DNA of 64,000 nt from Acinetobacter sp. ANC 5054 (GTDB taxonomy: Bacteria; Pseudomonadota; Gammaproteobacteria; Pseudomonadales; Moraxellaceae), in NCBI RefSeq assembly GCF_002135295.1, contig NZ_NEGG01000001.1, positions 1 to 64,000 of the forward strand, given 5' to 3'. The notes under the pieces are model-generated. The model searched no databases. It saw only the letters and a list, made by a program, of their open reading frames with translations, and was not told the DNA's origin. Position numbers and translations under genes: made by a program. Positions 26,861-36,401 of this stretch are shown piece by piece (position 1 is the first letter of the stretch; each line of letters opens with the position of its first letter).

Positions 26861-27619
26861 TTATTTTTTCCAACCCACCTCTAGTGCTGTCGCTTCATTA
26901 ATGACAGTTTGCTGCAAAGATTCTGGCATTTTACTGGTGGTTTTTGACGTTGGAATATAGCCTGCCATTAGCTCTGCTTTGGCTTGTGGAAACAACGGTT
27001 GCTGATTTGGGTAAGCATAGCCAATTGGAAATTGCGGCTGACCTGTAGCTAAATCATATTTATCTGTCGCACCAAAAGCATGCAGTAGTTCATGTACTAA
27101 GACAATTTTATTTTGCTCTGACTGTTTGGCTGAAGCAAATAGATTCACAGAACCAATTCGACCATTTTCCAAAGCAGTAGAATGCTTCAATATTTTAATG
27201 TGCTGAGGATCATAATAATTTAAAAATAAAGTCACACTTGGCGCACCATCAATACTTTCATATTGCTGCCATGCATAAAAACGGAATTTCAAACTCCATA
27301 ATATAACGTCTAAGATGCCAGCCTCATTGGGTACTTTGGGTGGCAAAGCTTTAAGCTCACAGCCTAATTTGAAATAAAAATAGGTCGGCTGCCCTCGATA
27401 ACTTTGCGCATTATTTTGTAGATATTGTTGGGCTTCACGCATATTCGATTCAGATAAAGTTTGAATATAAGCTTGAGTTGATGGCAAACCATCGGCATTG
27501 ATTGGATGCAACAAGACAAAGATCGGTTTGCTCCAATCTTGATTCTTATCTTTCCATGCATTGACCGCGACAATTAGTAATATGATCAGCAGGCACAGTA
27601 CTCGAATTTTTTTCCACAT
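26861..27619 (-). CDS. Putative membrane-anchored zinc metalloprotease-like protein
   Basis: I do not recognise a named family. The 252-residue protein has one N-terminal membrane helix (about 5-20) and a soluble part that should be periplasmic. The sequence VLVHELLHAFGATDKYD near residue 190 carries the HExxH zinc motif followed eight residues on by Asp, which suggests a metallopeptidase of the metzincin-like kind, though a third ligand is uncertain. It starts ten bases after the Nudix stop, so the two share a transcript. Confidence 0.65.
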   Translation of the reverse strand: MWKKIRVLCLLIILLIVAVNAWKDKNQDWSKPIFVLLHPINADGLPSTQAYIQTLSESNMREAQQYLQNNAQSYRGQPTYFYFKLGCELKALPPKVPNEAGILDVILWSLKFRFYAWQQYESIDGAPSVTLFLNYYDPQHIKILKHSTALENGRIGSVNLFASAKQSEQNKIVLVHELLHAFGATDKYDLATGQPQFPIGYAYPNQQPLFPQAKAELMAGYIPTSKTTSKMPESLQQTVINEATALEVGWKK

Positions 27620-27628
27620 AGCTTAAAC

Positions 27629-28084
27629 TCAATGCTGTTTTTTTATTTTTAAATGCGCAGAAGGTTGATGACGCACAAAATTTCCCCAAATGTGAGCGTA
27701 TAACTGACGCTGCCCGCTAAATTCTGCTTTTAAGCATGCTTCATCTAAACTAAACCAACCATATTCACTATGTTCATCATTCAGTATCACAGGTTGCTCA
27801 GACAAATAATACGCCATAAACACGGGTACCATTTCAATCACATTCATGTTGGGTTCATAAAATTGTTCTAGATAATCAGCACTGTAAAGTTCACTAATGT
27901 AGATCCCTGTTTCTTCCTCAATTTCACGAATTGCCGTTTGAGCCGCCGTTTCATTTTGCTCGATATGACCGGAAATATGCGACCAAAAATTGCCTTTCAC
28001 CCGCTTCATCAGCAATATTTTAAACTGCCCATTTTGCTTGGACAGCAATACAGCAGAGACAGCAATGGAACGGATCGGGATCAT
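27629..28084 (-). CDS. Nudix hydrolase
   Basis: A 151-residue Nudix protein. The Nudix box GHIEQNETAAQTAIREIEEETG is complete (Gx5Ex7REUxEExGU) at about residues 40-62, so it should hydrolyse a nucleoside diphosphate derivative using divalent metal. It resembles dihydroneopterin triphosphate diphosphatase (NudB) in length and in the EMVPVFMAYY region, but the substrate cannot be settled. It lies between topA, with a terminator in between, and the metalloprotease-like gene, which follows after ten bases. Confidence 0.85.
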   Translation of the reverse strand: MIPIRSIAVSAVLLSKQNGQFKILLMKRVKGNFWSHISGHIEQNETAAQTAIREIEEETGIYISELYSADYLEQFYEPNMNVIEMVPVFMAYYLSEQPVILNDEHSEYGWFSLDEACLKAEFSGQRQLYAHIWGNFVRHQPSAHLKIKKQH

Positions 28085-28125
28085 TTAAAACTCTAAGAGA
28101 CTGATTTACGTTTGTTCATCATATA

Positions 28126-28153
28126 AAAAATGCCGGCAATCGCCAGCATTTTT
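28126..28153 (-). terminator. Terminator of topA
   Basis: AAAAATGCCGGC / GCCAGCATTTTT with one mismatch and an AATC loop, about 25 bases after the topA stop. Confidence 0.85.
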
Positions 28154-28177
28154 CAATTTTATTTGATGAATTTAAGC

Positions 28178-30820
28178 TTAAGCTTCAACCCATTTGCCAT
28201 CTTTAAAGACTAAAGACCATTTGGTTTGTTTGCCTTCCGCTGTTTCTGAACCAATATATTGTGCTTGATTCTTACGGCTAAATTTCACCACGGTTGGATT
28301 GCCTTCAGGGTCAACATCGGGCGCTTGCAAAATAAATTGATATTTTGGATCAAGCTGTTCAGCCACACTACGCAGTTCAGCGACTTTCGGTGCACGTGTT
28401 TCACGTACTTTCGGGAACTTGCTGGCTGCAAGGAATAAACCTGCGGCACCATCACGAAGAACAAAGAAATCATCATGTTTGGTAGAACGCAAGTGTTCCA
28501 TTTTAATCGGGTCAACACGCGGTGGCGCAGGTTGACCACTCTTCAATACTTTACGTGTATTGTCACAGCTATTGCAGGCAAAGTATGGACCAAAACGACC
28601 CGTCTTCAACTGCATTTCACCATCACACTTGTCGCAAGGAATGGTTGGGCCATCATAACCTTTAATTTTGAACTCACCTTCTTCTAGTTCAAAACCGGCA
28701 CAATCTGGATTATTACCACAGATATGTAGCTTACGACCGCCATCAATCACATAGCTGTCCATGGCTGTTTCACAAATTGGACAACGCTTTTTCGACATCA
28801 AATCGGCTGTTTCAGCACTGTCATCATCTGAAAGTGCGGCCAATGACTCAACTGGTGTTAAGTTCAATGTGCCCTTACAACGCTCTTTTGGCGGCAGGTT
28901 ATAGCCTGAACAGCCCAAGAATACGCCCGTTGTACCGGTACGAATCTGCATTGGACGGTCGCATTCTTTACAATGAACTGCAGCTACTTCCACTGGCAGA
29001 TTACGGCGCATGCCGTTTTCACCTTGCGCTGTGGTTAAGCGTGTTTTGAAATCGCCATAGAAACTATTCAGCAATTCTTTCCAGTTACGCTCACCATCTG
29101 CAACTTTATCTAGCTGTCCCTCAAGGTCTGCGGTAAAGGCATAGTTCATCAAGTTATTGAAGTTTTCATCGAGACGATCTGTCACGATTTCACCCATTTT
29201 CTCGGCGAACAAACGACGGTTGTCGAGTTTTACATAACCACGATCTTGAATGGTTGAGATAATCGCAGCATAAGTCGAAGGACGACCAATGCCTTTCTTC
29301 TCAAGCTCTTTCACCAAAGATGCTTCAGTGAAGCGCGCAGGTGGCTTGGTGAAGTGTTGCGATGGATCTAATTTTTCAAGTTTCAGTACTTCACCGACTT
29401 TAACCGCAGGTAGGAGCACGTCATCATCTGATTTATTTTGACCGCGAACTTTGGTGAAACCATCAAATACTAAAGTACGACCTTTGGCTTTGAGTTCCAC
29501 ACCATTGGCATCCACTAAAATAGTCGATGATAAATATTCAGCAGGTGTCATTTGACACGCCACGAACTGACGCCAAATCAAGTCATATAAACGCTGTGCA
29601 TCACGTTCAGCACCGGCAAGTTGGTCGCCTTTGAGCGCAACATTTGATGGACGAATCGCTTCATGGGCTTCTTGTGCACCCGCTTTGTTACCATAACGGT
29701 TCGGTTTTGCAGGAAGATATTTTTGACCATATTCAGATTCGATATGACCACGCACCATGCTGACTGCATCATCACTTAAGAATGTAGAGTCTGTACGCAT
29801 GTAGGTAATGAAACCCGCTTCATACAAACGCTGTGCCAACATCATGGTTTTCTTCACCGAAAAACCTAAACGTGTACTTGCAGCCTGTTGCAGTGTAGAC
29901 GTGATGTATGGCGCACTTGGATTGACCTTGGTGGGCTTATCTTCACGTGCTGAAACGGTATAGTCGGCATCTTTAATCAAGTTTAATAAAGCATCTGTTT
30001 CTGCTTTATTGTGCAGTTTTAAAGTCTTGCCATTTTGTTTCACAGCTTCTAAGCGGATATCGTCTTTTTTCGACTTGGTATCTGCAAAAACTTGCCAAAA
30101 CTCTTCTGGAATGAAAGCACGAATATCACGCTCACGCTCAACAACCAATTTAACTGCAACCGACTGTACACGACCTGCCGAAAGGCCACGGGCAATTTTT
30201 TCCCACAACAATGGCGAGATCATAAAGCCCACAATACGGTCTAAGAAACGACGGGCTTGTTGCGCATTCACTTTATCTGTATCGAGGCGAGAAGGATGTT
30301 TAAAGGCTTCTTGAATCGCATTTTTGGTAATTTCGTTGAACACCACACGTTGATAACGTGAATCGTCCCCACCAATCACTTCTTTTAAATGCCAAGCAAT
30401 TGCTTCCCCTTCTCTATCCATATCCGTTGCGAGATAAACCTCGTCAACTTGCGATGCAAGCTTTTTCAGTTCAGCAACAACATGTTCTTTACCTGGAAGC
30501 ACTTCGTAGTGGGCTTTCCAGTCATTTTCAGGGTCCACACCCATACGGTTAACCAACGCTGTTTGTGCTTTTTTAGCTTTTTCAGCATCGGTTAATTTGG
30601 TTCGTGTTGCAGGCTTTTTCTCTGCTGTTTTACTCGAACCACCCGTAGGTAAGTCACGGACATGACCCACCGATGATTTAACGATGTAATCCGAACCTAA
30701 ATATTTATTAATTGTTTTCGCTTTTGCAGGCGATTCCACAATCACTAACGCACGCTTTTTCCCAGCATCGGAAGATTTTGCTGTGGTACTTTTAGATGTG
30801 GACCGAGGAGCGTTCGCCAT
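28178..30820 (-). CDS. topA: DNA topoisomerase I (omega protein)
   Basis: TopA relaxes negative supercoils through single-strand breaks. The 880-residue protein has a Toprim domain ([18 protein letters not shown] at about 25-42, then [15 protein letters not shown]), the catalytic Tyr in the [12 protein letters not shown] block near 335, and three zinc-ribbon repeats at the C-terminus beginning [15 protein letters not shown] and CDKCDGEM, followed by basic repeats. An acid-poor Lys/Ser-rich tail of about 20 residues precedes the Toprim domain. It ends in its own terminator. Full length for the family. Confidence 0.97.
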   Translation of the reverse strand: MANAPRSTSKSTTAKSSDAGKKRALVIVESPAKAKTINKYLGSDYIVKSSVGHVRDLPTGGSSKTAEKKPATRTKLTDAEKAKKAQTALVNRMGVDPENDWKAHYEVLPGKEHVVAELKKLASQVDEVYLATDMDREGEAIAWHLKEVIGGDDSRYQRVVFNEITKNAIQEAFKHPSRLDTDKVNAQQARRFLDRIVGFMISPLLWEKIARGLSAGRVQSVAVKLVVERERDIRAFIPEEFWQVFADTKSKKDDIRLEAVKQNGKTLKLHNKAETDALLNLIKDADYTVSAREDKPTKVNPSAPYITSTLQQAASTRLGFSVKKTMMLAQRLYEAGFITYMRTDSTFLSDDAVSMVRGHIESEYGQKYLPAKPNRYGNKAGAQEAHEAIRPSNVALKGDQLAGAERDAQRLYDLIWRQFVACQMTPAEYLSSTILVDANGVELKAKGRTLVFDGFTKVRGQNKSDDDVLLPAVKVGEVLKLEKLDPSQHFTKPPARFTEASLVKELEKKGIGRPSTYAAIISTIQDRGYVKLDNRRLFAEKMGEIVTDRLDENFNNLMNYAFTADLEGQLDKVADGERNWKELLNSFYGDFKTRLTTAQGENGMRRNLPVEVAAVHCKECDRPMQIRTGTTGVFLGCSGYNLPPKERCKGTLNLTPVESLAALSDDDSAETADLMSKKRCPICETAMDSYVIDGGRKLHICGNNPDCAGFELEEGEFKIKGYDGPTIPCDKCDGEMQLKTGRFGPYFACNSCDNTRKVLKSGQPAPPRVDPIKMEHLRSTKHDDFFVLRDGAAGLFLAASKFPKVRETRAPKVAELRSVAEQLDPKYQFILQAPDVDPEGNPTVVKFSRKNQAQYIGSETAEGKQTKWSLVFKDGKWVEA

Positions 30821-30858
30821 AGTTAACCATCATTCCTGTTTAATAGGTATTTTAAAAT

Positions 30859-31308
30859 TTAAAGTTCAGCCAATGAATGTAAAAATGCCTTCATATCATC
30901 TAGCTGTGTAGCTCTAAGGTCGGTTTCTTCATCCCAATAGAGTCCTACACAGTTCGCCTGCATATCAATAGCATAAATGCCCTTTAAAGTAATGGGTAAA
31001 TCCTTAAACTTGTCATCACCATGCACCAGTTCAAGTTTATTATCCACCACCAAAGCGCGCATTAGAGGCAAACGTGCCTCTGGAATCAGCACACTGTAAT
31101 ACGCCACCATGCTGGCACGTTTTTCAGAAGCCATTGGAATTTTAGTCCATGCTGGTGCGGCCACTAAACGTGGGTGAAGTGCCATTTTACGAGCCTTCTC
31201 ACGCATAATGCCCAACGCTTTTTCTCTAGGGTTGACCCGAAGTCCAAAAATAGACCCAAGAATAAACACCACGATAAAAACGGTAATCCAAATTCCAGTA
31301 TGTTCCAT
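30859..31308 (-). CDS. Conserved membrane-anchored hypothetical protein
   Basis: The 149-residue protein has one N-terminal membrane helix (about 7-24, ITVFIVVFILGSIFGL), then a soluble domain starting with a basic stretch (RVNPREKALGIMREKARKM). The start follows AAAGG. I do not recognise a family; the pattern is known to me from Moraxellaceae and Pseudomonas hypothetical proteins near topA. By the positive-inside rule the soluble domain is cytoplasmic. It lies 38 bases upstream of topA and may be co-transcribed with it. Confidence 0.7.
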   Translation of the reverse strand: MEHTGIWITVFIVVFILGSIFGLRVNPREKALGIMREKARKMALHPRLVAAPAWTKIPMASEKRASMVAYYSVLIPEARLPLMRALVVDNKLELVHGDDKFKDLPITLKGIYAIDMQANCVGLYWDEETDLRATQLDDMKAFLHSLAEL

Positions 31309-31378
31309 AGCACAACCTTTATATTCCTATATTAGAGTTGCATAAGCTCAATATAAAACGCAAGTTCGCGCGATAAAA

Positions 31379-32377
31379 TTAATTGAGGAACATCTCGTGG
31401 CTATACAGCACTTCGTGACCATTCCAGTAGATATATCCTTTTTCGATCAATTCCTTAAGCAATAATCGAACATCTGATTTCGGGAACATTTGCTCCAACA
31501 AATCACGCAAAGCATAGATGTCTTTAGGCTTATCTGACTTTAATTCATGCAATTTACGAATCACTTCCATCTGCACTGGGTCAATTTGGCTAAAATTTTT
31601 AAAAAGCCCTTGCTGTGCAGCATGAATTACCGACTCTGTATCATCGGTATTGAGAGATTCACTTAAGGACGCCGAAAACGCAGAAAGGTCGGTCAATGTC
31701 GGTGCAACATTGGTCTGGTCTGCATTTAAATCAAGTTGAACCCATTGTTTCAGTACTTTTTTTCGGATTGAGATTTGTTCTTCAAAGCATTTGACGATTT
31801 TTAAATTGATCAGCATGCCGACCAAATGCTGCGCTTTTTCCACCGAGATTTGCAAAATATTGATCAGTGAGTTTTTCAGTTTTTCCAAGCTATTGGGTTT
31901 GCCACTGAGTTTTTCCAGAGCATCACAGTATTGTTTAATCAGCAATAAATCAGGCTTGTTGCGAATCGTGTCTAAATCTGGAATTTTAAATTTTAATTTT
32001 TGTGGAGCTTGTTGTTCAGGCTCAATCTGTATTAGATGTGCACTGAGATCTGAGCCATGCAATTGTTCCATTAACAATTCGATTTCGGGCATGGCTGAAA
32101 TCACTTCGATGTGCGCATCAGGCGCCATCAATGCCATGAGTTGCCCCACGATCACCGCATATTCAAATTCTTTTTGTGGCGTTTCAGGGATATCTAAAAC
32201 CACCAATTGACCACTGCCAATCCAACCTGCAACTTCAGTGAGATCTTCCAGTGCATATTCAAATTTTCCACTGCAGCTAAACACATACAAAGTGCTGTAA
32301 TGTTCAATGATATTGCGCAGTAAATTTGCCGTAGGTGGGTTATTTTCCAAATCCAGCAGGACAACTTTCTCGGTCAT
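31379..32377 (-). CDS. PIN-like (NYN-type) domain protein of unknown function
   Basis: The 332-residue protein starts VVLLDLENNPPTANLL, a pattern like the first acidic strand of NYN/LabA PIN-like nucleases. A further strand-helix pattern (GSGQLVVLDIP, EFEYAVIVGQLMALM, HIEVISAMPEIELLMEQL) fits the rest of that fold, but the later acidic residues seem poorly kept, so catalysis is doubtful. Residues 150-210 and 260-330 are helical; the C-terminus (VRLLLKELIEKGYIYWNGHEV) looks like a winged helix. It may be an RNA-binding regulator. Not recognised as a named gene. Confidence 0.6.
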   Translation of the reverse strand: MTEKVVLLDLENNPPTANLLRNIIEHYSTLYVFSCSGKFEYALEDLTEVAGWIGSGQLVVLDIPETPQKEFEYAVIVGQLMALMAPDAHIEVISAMPEIELLMEQLHGSDLSAHLIQIEPEQQAPQKLKFKIPDLDTIRNKPDLLLIKQYCDALEKLSGKPNSLEKLKNSLINILQISVEKAQHLVGMLINLKIVKCFEEQISIRKKVLKQWVQLDLNADQTNVAPTLTDLSAFSASLSESLNTDDTESVIHAAQQGLFKNFSQIDPVQMEVIRKLHELKSDKPKDIYALRDLLEQMFPKSDVRLLLKELIEKGYIYWNGHEVLYSHEMFLN

Positions 32378-32504
32378 AAGGTTGAATAATCAGTTCGGAT
32401 CAACAGATGCGGTGCATTAGACCTGTCACGGCATAAAAGGTCAAATAAATTTACGACCTAAATGTAAGTACGCGTATTTTTGAAAATACAGAGTACGTGA
32501 GAGA

Positions 32505-32750
32505 TCAATAATGTGGTGGTCGATTGGTCATTGGGTCAAATGCAGCAATGCCTTCAGATAAATCTGCCGATTCGATTCGACGATATAACATTTGCATTTG
32601 TTTCTTTAAATCAGCAATTTCGGCATTTTGACGCGCCACTTGATCATTCAGTTGATCAACTAAATCATCTAAAAATGCAATTCGGACTTGCAAATCTTCA
32701 ATGGGTGCGGAAAATGACGGCTGTTCATCAAGATTTTGTTGTGTAGTCAA
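32505..32750 (-). CDS. slyX: SlyX family protein
   Basis: An 81-residue coiled-coil protein: heptads run from IEDLQVRIAFLDDLVDQLND to about residue 65, then PPHY at the C-terminus, the ending typical of SlyX. Function is unknown. I chose TTG at 32750 because GAGGAG lies six bases upstream; an ATG eleven codons further up has no ribosome site. The start codon lies only 34 bases from the divergent uup start. Confidence 0.85.
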   Translation of the reverse strand: MTTQQNLDEQPSFSAPIEDLQVRIAFLDDLVDQLNDQVARQNAEIADLKKQMQMLYRRIESADLSEGIAAFDPMTNRPPHY

Positions 32751-32784
32751 TTTACACTCCTCATATAAGATTTCAGGAAACATT

Positions 32785-34689
32785 ATGGCCTATATTACTT
32801 TAAGGGACGTCCAGCTTGCGTTTGGCGGACCTGCCCTACTCGATGGCGCGAACTTCAGTCTAGAACGTGGCGAACGAGTGTGTTTGATTGGCCGTAATGG
32901 TGAAGGTAAGTCTACTTTACTTAAACTGATTGAGGGAAGTTTATTGCCTGATGGCGGTGAAATTTCTCTACAAAATGGCATTACCATTTCCATGTTGGCG
33001 CAAGACGTGCCGATGGATTCAGGCCGTGTAGCTGATATTGTAGCAGATGGTGCAGGTGAAGCTGCCTCAGTGCTTCGTGCATACCATGAAGCAAGCGAAG
33101 CATGCGTACTTGGCGATATGGATGCGTGTGAGCGCATGGGTAACTTACAACATCAAATGGATCAGCACGATGGCTGGGCGCTTGAAACGAAAGTAAATTC
33201 TATTTTAAGCAAAATGGGCTTAGACCCTGAAGCTGATTTAGCCGATTTGTCGGGTGGTCGTAAACGTCGTGTACTTCTTGCGCGTGCACTACTCACTCAA
33301 CCTGATGTATTACTGCTCGACGAACCGACGAACCATTTGGATGTTGAAAGTATCGAATGGTTAGAAAAATTCCTGCTCGATCAAAACAATCTAACATTAT
33401 TGTTCATCTCGCATGACCGTTCATTTGTCGACAACATTGCGACCCGTATTGTCGAATTAGATCGCGGTGTTTTACGTAGCTATGACGGTAACTATTCACG
33501 TTACTTAGAGCTTAAAGCACAGCAAATGGAAGCGGAAGAAAAGCAAAATGCGCTGTTCGATAAAAAATTGGCTGAAGAAGAAGTTTGGATTCGCCAAGGT
33601 ATTAAAGCGCGTCGTACACGTAACGAAGGTCGTGTTCGTGCCTTAAAAGCGCTACGTGAAGAATCACGTGCGCGTCGCTCACAACAAGGTAAAGTGAGCA
33701 TGGCAACCCAAGATGCACAGCGTTCAGGGAAAGTGGTCTTTGAAATCGAAAACTTACGCGTTAAATTCGGTAACAATGATCCAATCATTAAAGATTTCTC
33801 GGCACTGGTAATGCGTGGTGACCGTATTGGCCTCGTTGGTGACAATGGTGTCGGTAAAACCACACTGATCAAAGCCATTTTAGGTGAGCAAGAACATGGC
33901 GGTAGCGTAAAAACGGGTACCCAGCTTGAAGTCGCTTACTTTGACCAATTGCGTAATGCACTTGACCTTGAAAAGTCAGTCAAAGATAACGTCTCAGAAG
34001 GTTCTGACCATGTGGATGTGAACGGTAGTCGTCGTCATATCTACAGCTACTTACAAGATTTCTTGTTCTCTCCAGAGCGTGCACGTACACCAGTCAAAGC
34101 ACTGTCAGGTGGTGAACGTAACCGTATTCTTTTGGCAAAACTACTCCTTAAACCATCAAACCTGATTGTCATGGATGAACCGACCAATGACTTGGATATG
34201 GTGACTTTAGAACTTTTAGAAGAAATGCTCGGTGGCTATAAAGGTACTTTATTATTGATCTCGCATGACCGTGCCTTTATGGACAATGTCGTGACCTCAA
34301 CTTGGGTATTCGATGGTAAAGGTCATATTGACGAATACATCGGTGGTTACCAAGACTATCTTGAACAACGCCCAGACCAAAATGTGGTTGATCAAAAAAG
34401 TGATGTGAAAAAAGCCATTGCCAAAGCCGAAGCTGCTGCAGCGGCAGCTGCGCCCAAGAAGGTCAAACTGAGCTATAAAGATCAACGTGCACTCGACCAA
34501 CTGCCAAGTGAAATTGAAGCGTTGGAAAAAGAACAAGCCACCCTTTCTGAAAAACTGGCTGATGGTTCTTGGTTCGTCACCGATGCAGACGCTGCGACCA
34601 AAGCATCTCAACGTCTTGCAGAAATTGATGATGAAATGCTAGAAAAAATGGAACGTCTTGAAGAACTCGAAATTATGGCGCAAGGCTAA
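32785..34689 (+). CDS. uup: ABC-F family ATPase Uup
   Basis: Uup belongs to the ABC-F translation-factor group and in E. coli affects transposon precise excision and ribosome function. The 634-residue protein has two ATPase cassettes: GRNGEGKSTLL near 36, LSGGRKRRVLLARALL and LLLDEPTNHLD; then GDNGVGKTTLIKAI near 350, LSGGERNRILLAKLLL and MDEPTNDLD. A Lys/Ala-rich linker and the coiled-coil DNA-binding domain (residues 565-634) mark it as Uup rather than EttA or YbiT. ATG 32785 follows CAGGAAACATT. Confidence 0.92.
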   Translation: MAYITLRDVQLAFGGPALLDGANFSLERGERVCLIGRNGEGKSTLLKLIEGSLLPDGGEISLQNGITISMLAQDVPMDSGRVADIVADGAGEAASVLRAYHEASEACVLGDMDACERMGNLQHQMDQHDGWALETKVNSILSKMGLDPEADLADLSGGRKRRVLLARALLTQPDVLLLDEPTNHLDVESIEWLEKFLLDQNNLTLLFISHDRSFVDNIATRIVELDRGVLRSYDGNYSRYLELKAQQMEAEEKQNALFDKKLAEEEVWIRQGIKARRTRNEGRVRALKALREESRARRSQQGKVSMATQDAQRSGKVVFEIENLRVKFGNNDPIIKDFSALVMRGDRIGLVGDNGVGKTTLIKAILGEQEHGGSVKTGTQLEVAYFDQLRNALDLEKSVKDNVSEGSDHVDVNGSRRHIYSYLQDFLFSPERARTPVKALSGGERNRILLAKLLLKPSNLIVMDEPTNDLDMVTLELLEEMLGGYKGTLLLISHDRAFMDNVVTSTWVFDGKGHIDEYIGGYQDYLEQRPDQNVVDQKSDVKKAIAKAEAAAAAAAPKKVKLSYKDQRALDQLPSEIEALEKEQATLSEKLADGSWFVTDADAATKASQRLAEIDDEMLEKMERLEELEIMAQG

Positions 34690-34719
34690 TCTCGAATCGT
34701 TCTCGTTCTTTTGAAGTAT

Positions 34720-34753
34720 CAGTTCATGCGTGATTTCGCTCGCGCATGAACTG
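34720..34753. repeat. Large hairpin after uup, no T run
   Basis: CAGTTCATGCG and CGCATGAACTG form eleven perfect pairs around a 12-base loop; GAAGT/ACTTC outside add more. There is no T run, so it may be an RNA 3' end stabiliser, a Rho-dependent site, or a dispersed repeat. The right arm resembles the hairpin at 36326. Confidence 0.6.
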
Positions 34754-34919
34754 AACTTCATTTAAATCAAAAAAATGAAATAAAAATAATACTTTTTTAA
34801 GCCAGATCTCATTTCCTTATCTTAAAATCTTAATATCTCCAAACTGTCTATTTCACTATTCTGATTCAAAATCAGCGTTAACAAATTGAAAATCTAATCC
34901 ATCCGAATAGGTGTTTCAT

Positions 34920-35441
34920 ATGCATCAAAAAGATTTAACCAATACTGTGTACGTGATAAAAATTTTAAGCTGTGCAGTACTGATTGTATTTTTGGCATTA
35001 ATTTTTGATAAAGACAAAGATACGAACTTTTTTCTCTGGGCATCACTGACGGCTTTTTTCACCATTCAACATGATCTCAGTCAGAAAATTAACTATAGCC
35101 AAGTGACTGGGAATTTTATTGGTTCGATTGTTGGGATTTTAATTTGGCTCGGCATGACTAAAGCCAGTTTTTTACACATGTATTACATCAACTTAGAGTA
35201 CTTGTTTTTTATTTTAGGGATTTTTCTCACCACGCTCATTTGTGTCAGTTGTCGTGCCACACAATATACTGGCATTGCCCTCTCTAGTTTTATGATAGTC
35301 TCAGTATATGACTTTGGGCATCATACCCTTGATGGTGCTTTATTAAGAATCGTGTACTGTCTTGTGGGCTGTATCACGGCCTATGGCGTAGAATATATTT
35401 GCCAACGTATCTTGCAAAAAAAGCTCCTCAGTTCATCTTAA
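34920..35441 (+). CDS. FUSC/aromatic-acid-exporter-like membrane protein (short)
   Basis: The 173-residue protein has about five or six membrane helices and lacks the large soluble part of typical FUSC proteins (PET or AaeB exporters), so it is a membrane-only version or half of one. The segment LWASLTAFFTIQHDLSQKIN followed by TGNFIGSIVGILIWLG resembles the conserved FUSC loop where one subunit helix meets a Gly-rich helix. I start at ATG 34920 with AGG eight bases upstream. Alone on its transcript; export substrate unknown. Confidence 0.65.
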   Translation: MHQKDLTNTVYVIKILSCAVLIVFLALIFDKDKDTNFFLWASLTAFFTIQHDLSQKINYSQVTGNFIGSIVGILIWLGMTKASFLHMYYINLEYLFFILGIFLTTLICVSCRATQYTGIALSSFMIVSVYDFGHHTLDGALLRIVYCLVGCITAYGVEYICQRILQKKLLSSS

Positions 35442-35553
35442 ATGTTCGCAAAATAGAGACCACCATCTTGTGGAAAAATCTATCCTCGTCGTGGCTTGGG
35501 CTTTTAATCAAAGCTTGTTATGGTGACATTTAATTTCACAATAAGGCATGAGC

Positions 35554-36315
35554 ATGCAAATTTCAGATCAAATTGTCTTAGTCACAGGTGGTGCACGTGG
35601 ATTGGGCTTAGCCATAAGCCAAGCACTCATTGCGGAAGGCGCACGTGTGGTCGTAAATTATTTTTCTAGCCAAGCAATGGCAACGCAACTGGCGGCTGAA
35701 TATCCGCAACAAGTGTTTAGCTACCAAGCCGATGTGACAGATAAAATCCAAGTTGAACAGCTATTTGCTGCCGCAGAAGCGCATTTTGGTAAGGCAATCA
35801 CCTCTGTGATAAACAATGCCTTAATACATTTTCAGTTTAATGGCGATGCGCGCCCAAAAATTGAAGAACTCACCGCGAAGACTTTACAACAACAATTTGA
35901 TGGTGCTGTGGTTGCTGCGCTGAATACCACACAGGCAGCACTGACAAATATGAAAGATCATCATTTTGGTCGTATTGTGAATATAGGCACTAATTTGGTT
36001 CAGAACCCTGTTGTGCCTTACCATGACTATACCGCAGCAAAAGCGGCTTTATTGGCTTTTACACGTACCGCAGCACATGAATTAGGCGAGTTTGGTATTA
36101 ACGTCAATATGCTCTCTGGCGGCTTATTACAAAGTACCGATGCCAGTAAAGCGACACCTGATGCTGTCTTTGATCTGATTGCAGCGTCGACTCCCCTTCG
36201 CACGGTGACCACACCCGATGAATTTGCCGCTGCCGTCATGATGTTTCTTTCACCCTACTCTCGTGCAGTCACTGGGCAAAACCTCATCGTCGATGGCGGT
36301 TTAGTCAAAGGCTAG
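35554..36315 (+). CDS. Short-chain dehydrogenase/reductase (3-oxoacyl-ACP reductase-like)
   Basis: A 253-residue SDR. The cofactor site is VTGGARGLGLAISQAL at about 10-25, Asp in the YQADVTD segment, and the catalytic YTAAKAAL motif near 160. The usual NNAG is here NNAL, and the Ser of the triad is replaced by Thr in NIGTNLV, so activity could be altered. AAGG lies seven bases before ATG 35554; another ATG six bases upstream is too close to it. FabG-like enzymes reduce ketones with NADPH; the substrate is unknown. It is not part of a fatty-acid cluster here. Confidence 0.88.
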   Translation: MQISDQIVLVTGGARGLGLAISQALIAEGARVVVNYFSSQAMATQLAAEYPQQVFSYQADVTDKIQVEQLFAAAEAHFGKAITSVINNALIHFQFNGDARPKIEELTAKTLQQQFDGAVVAALNTTQAALTNMKDHHFGRIVNIGTNLVQNPVVPYHDYTAAKAALLAFTRTAAHELGEFGINVNMLSGGLLQSTDASKATPDAVFDLIAASTPLRTVTTPDEFAAAVMMFLSPYSRAVTGQNLIVDGGLVKG

Positions 36316-36325
36316 GTAAATCTAG

Positions 36326-36362
36326 CATGAAGCTGAACTTTCTCTTTCAATTCAGCTTCATG
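36326..36362. repeat. Inverted repeat between the SDR and acyltransferase genes
   Basis: CATGAAGCTGAA and TTCAGCTTCATG form twelve perfect pairs with a 13-base loop, 11 bases after the SDR stop. The T run is absent, so it may be a weak terminator or a repeat. Its left arm resembles the right arm of the hairpin at 34720. Confidence 0.6.
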
Positions 36363-36401
36363 TTAAACTGCATGCTAATTTTCAATCTTTGATTTTGCCC
36401 T

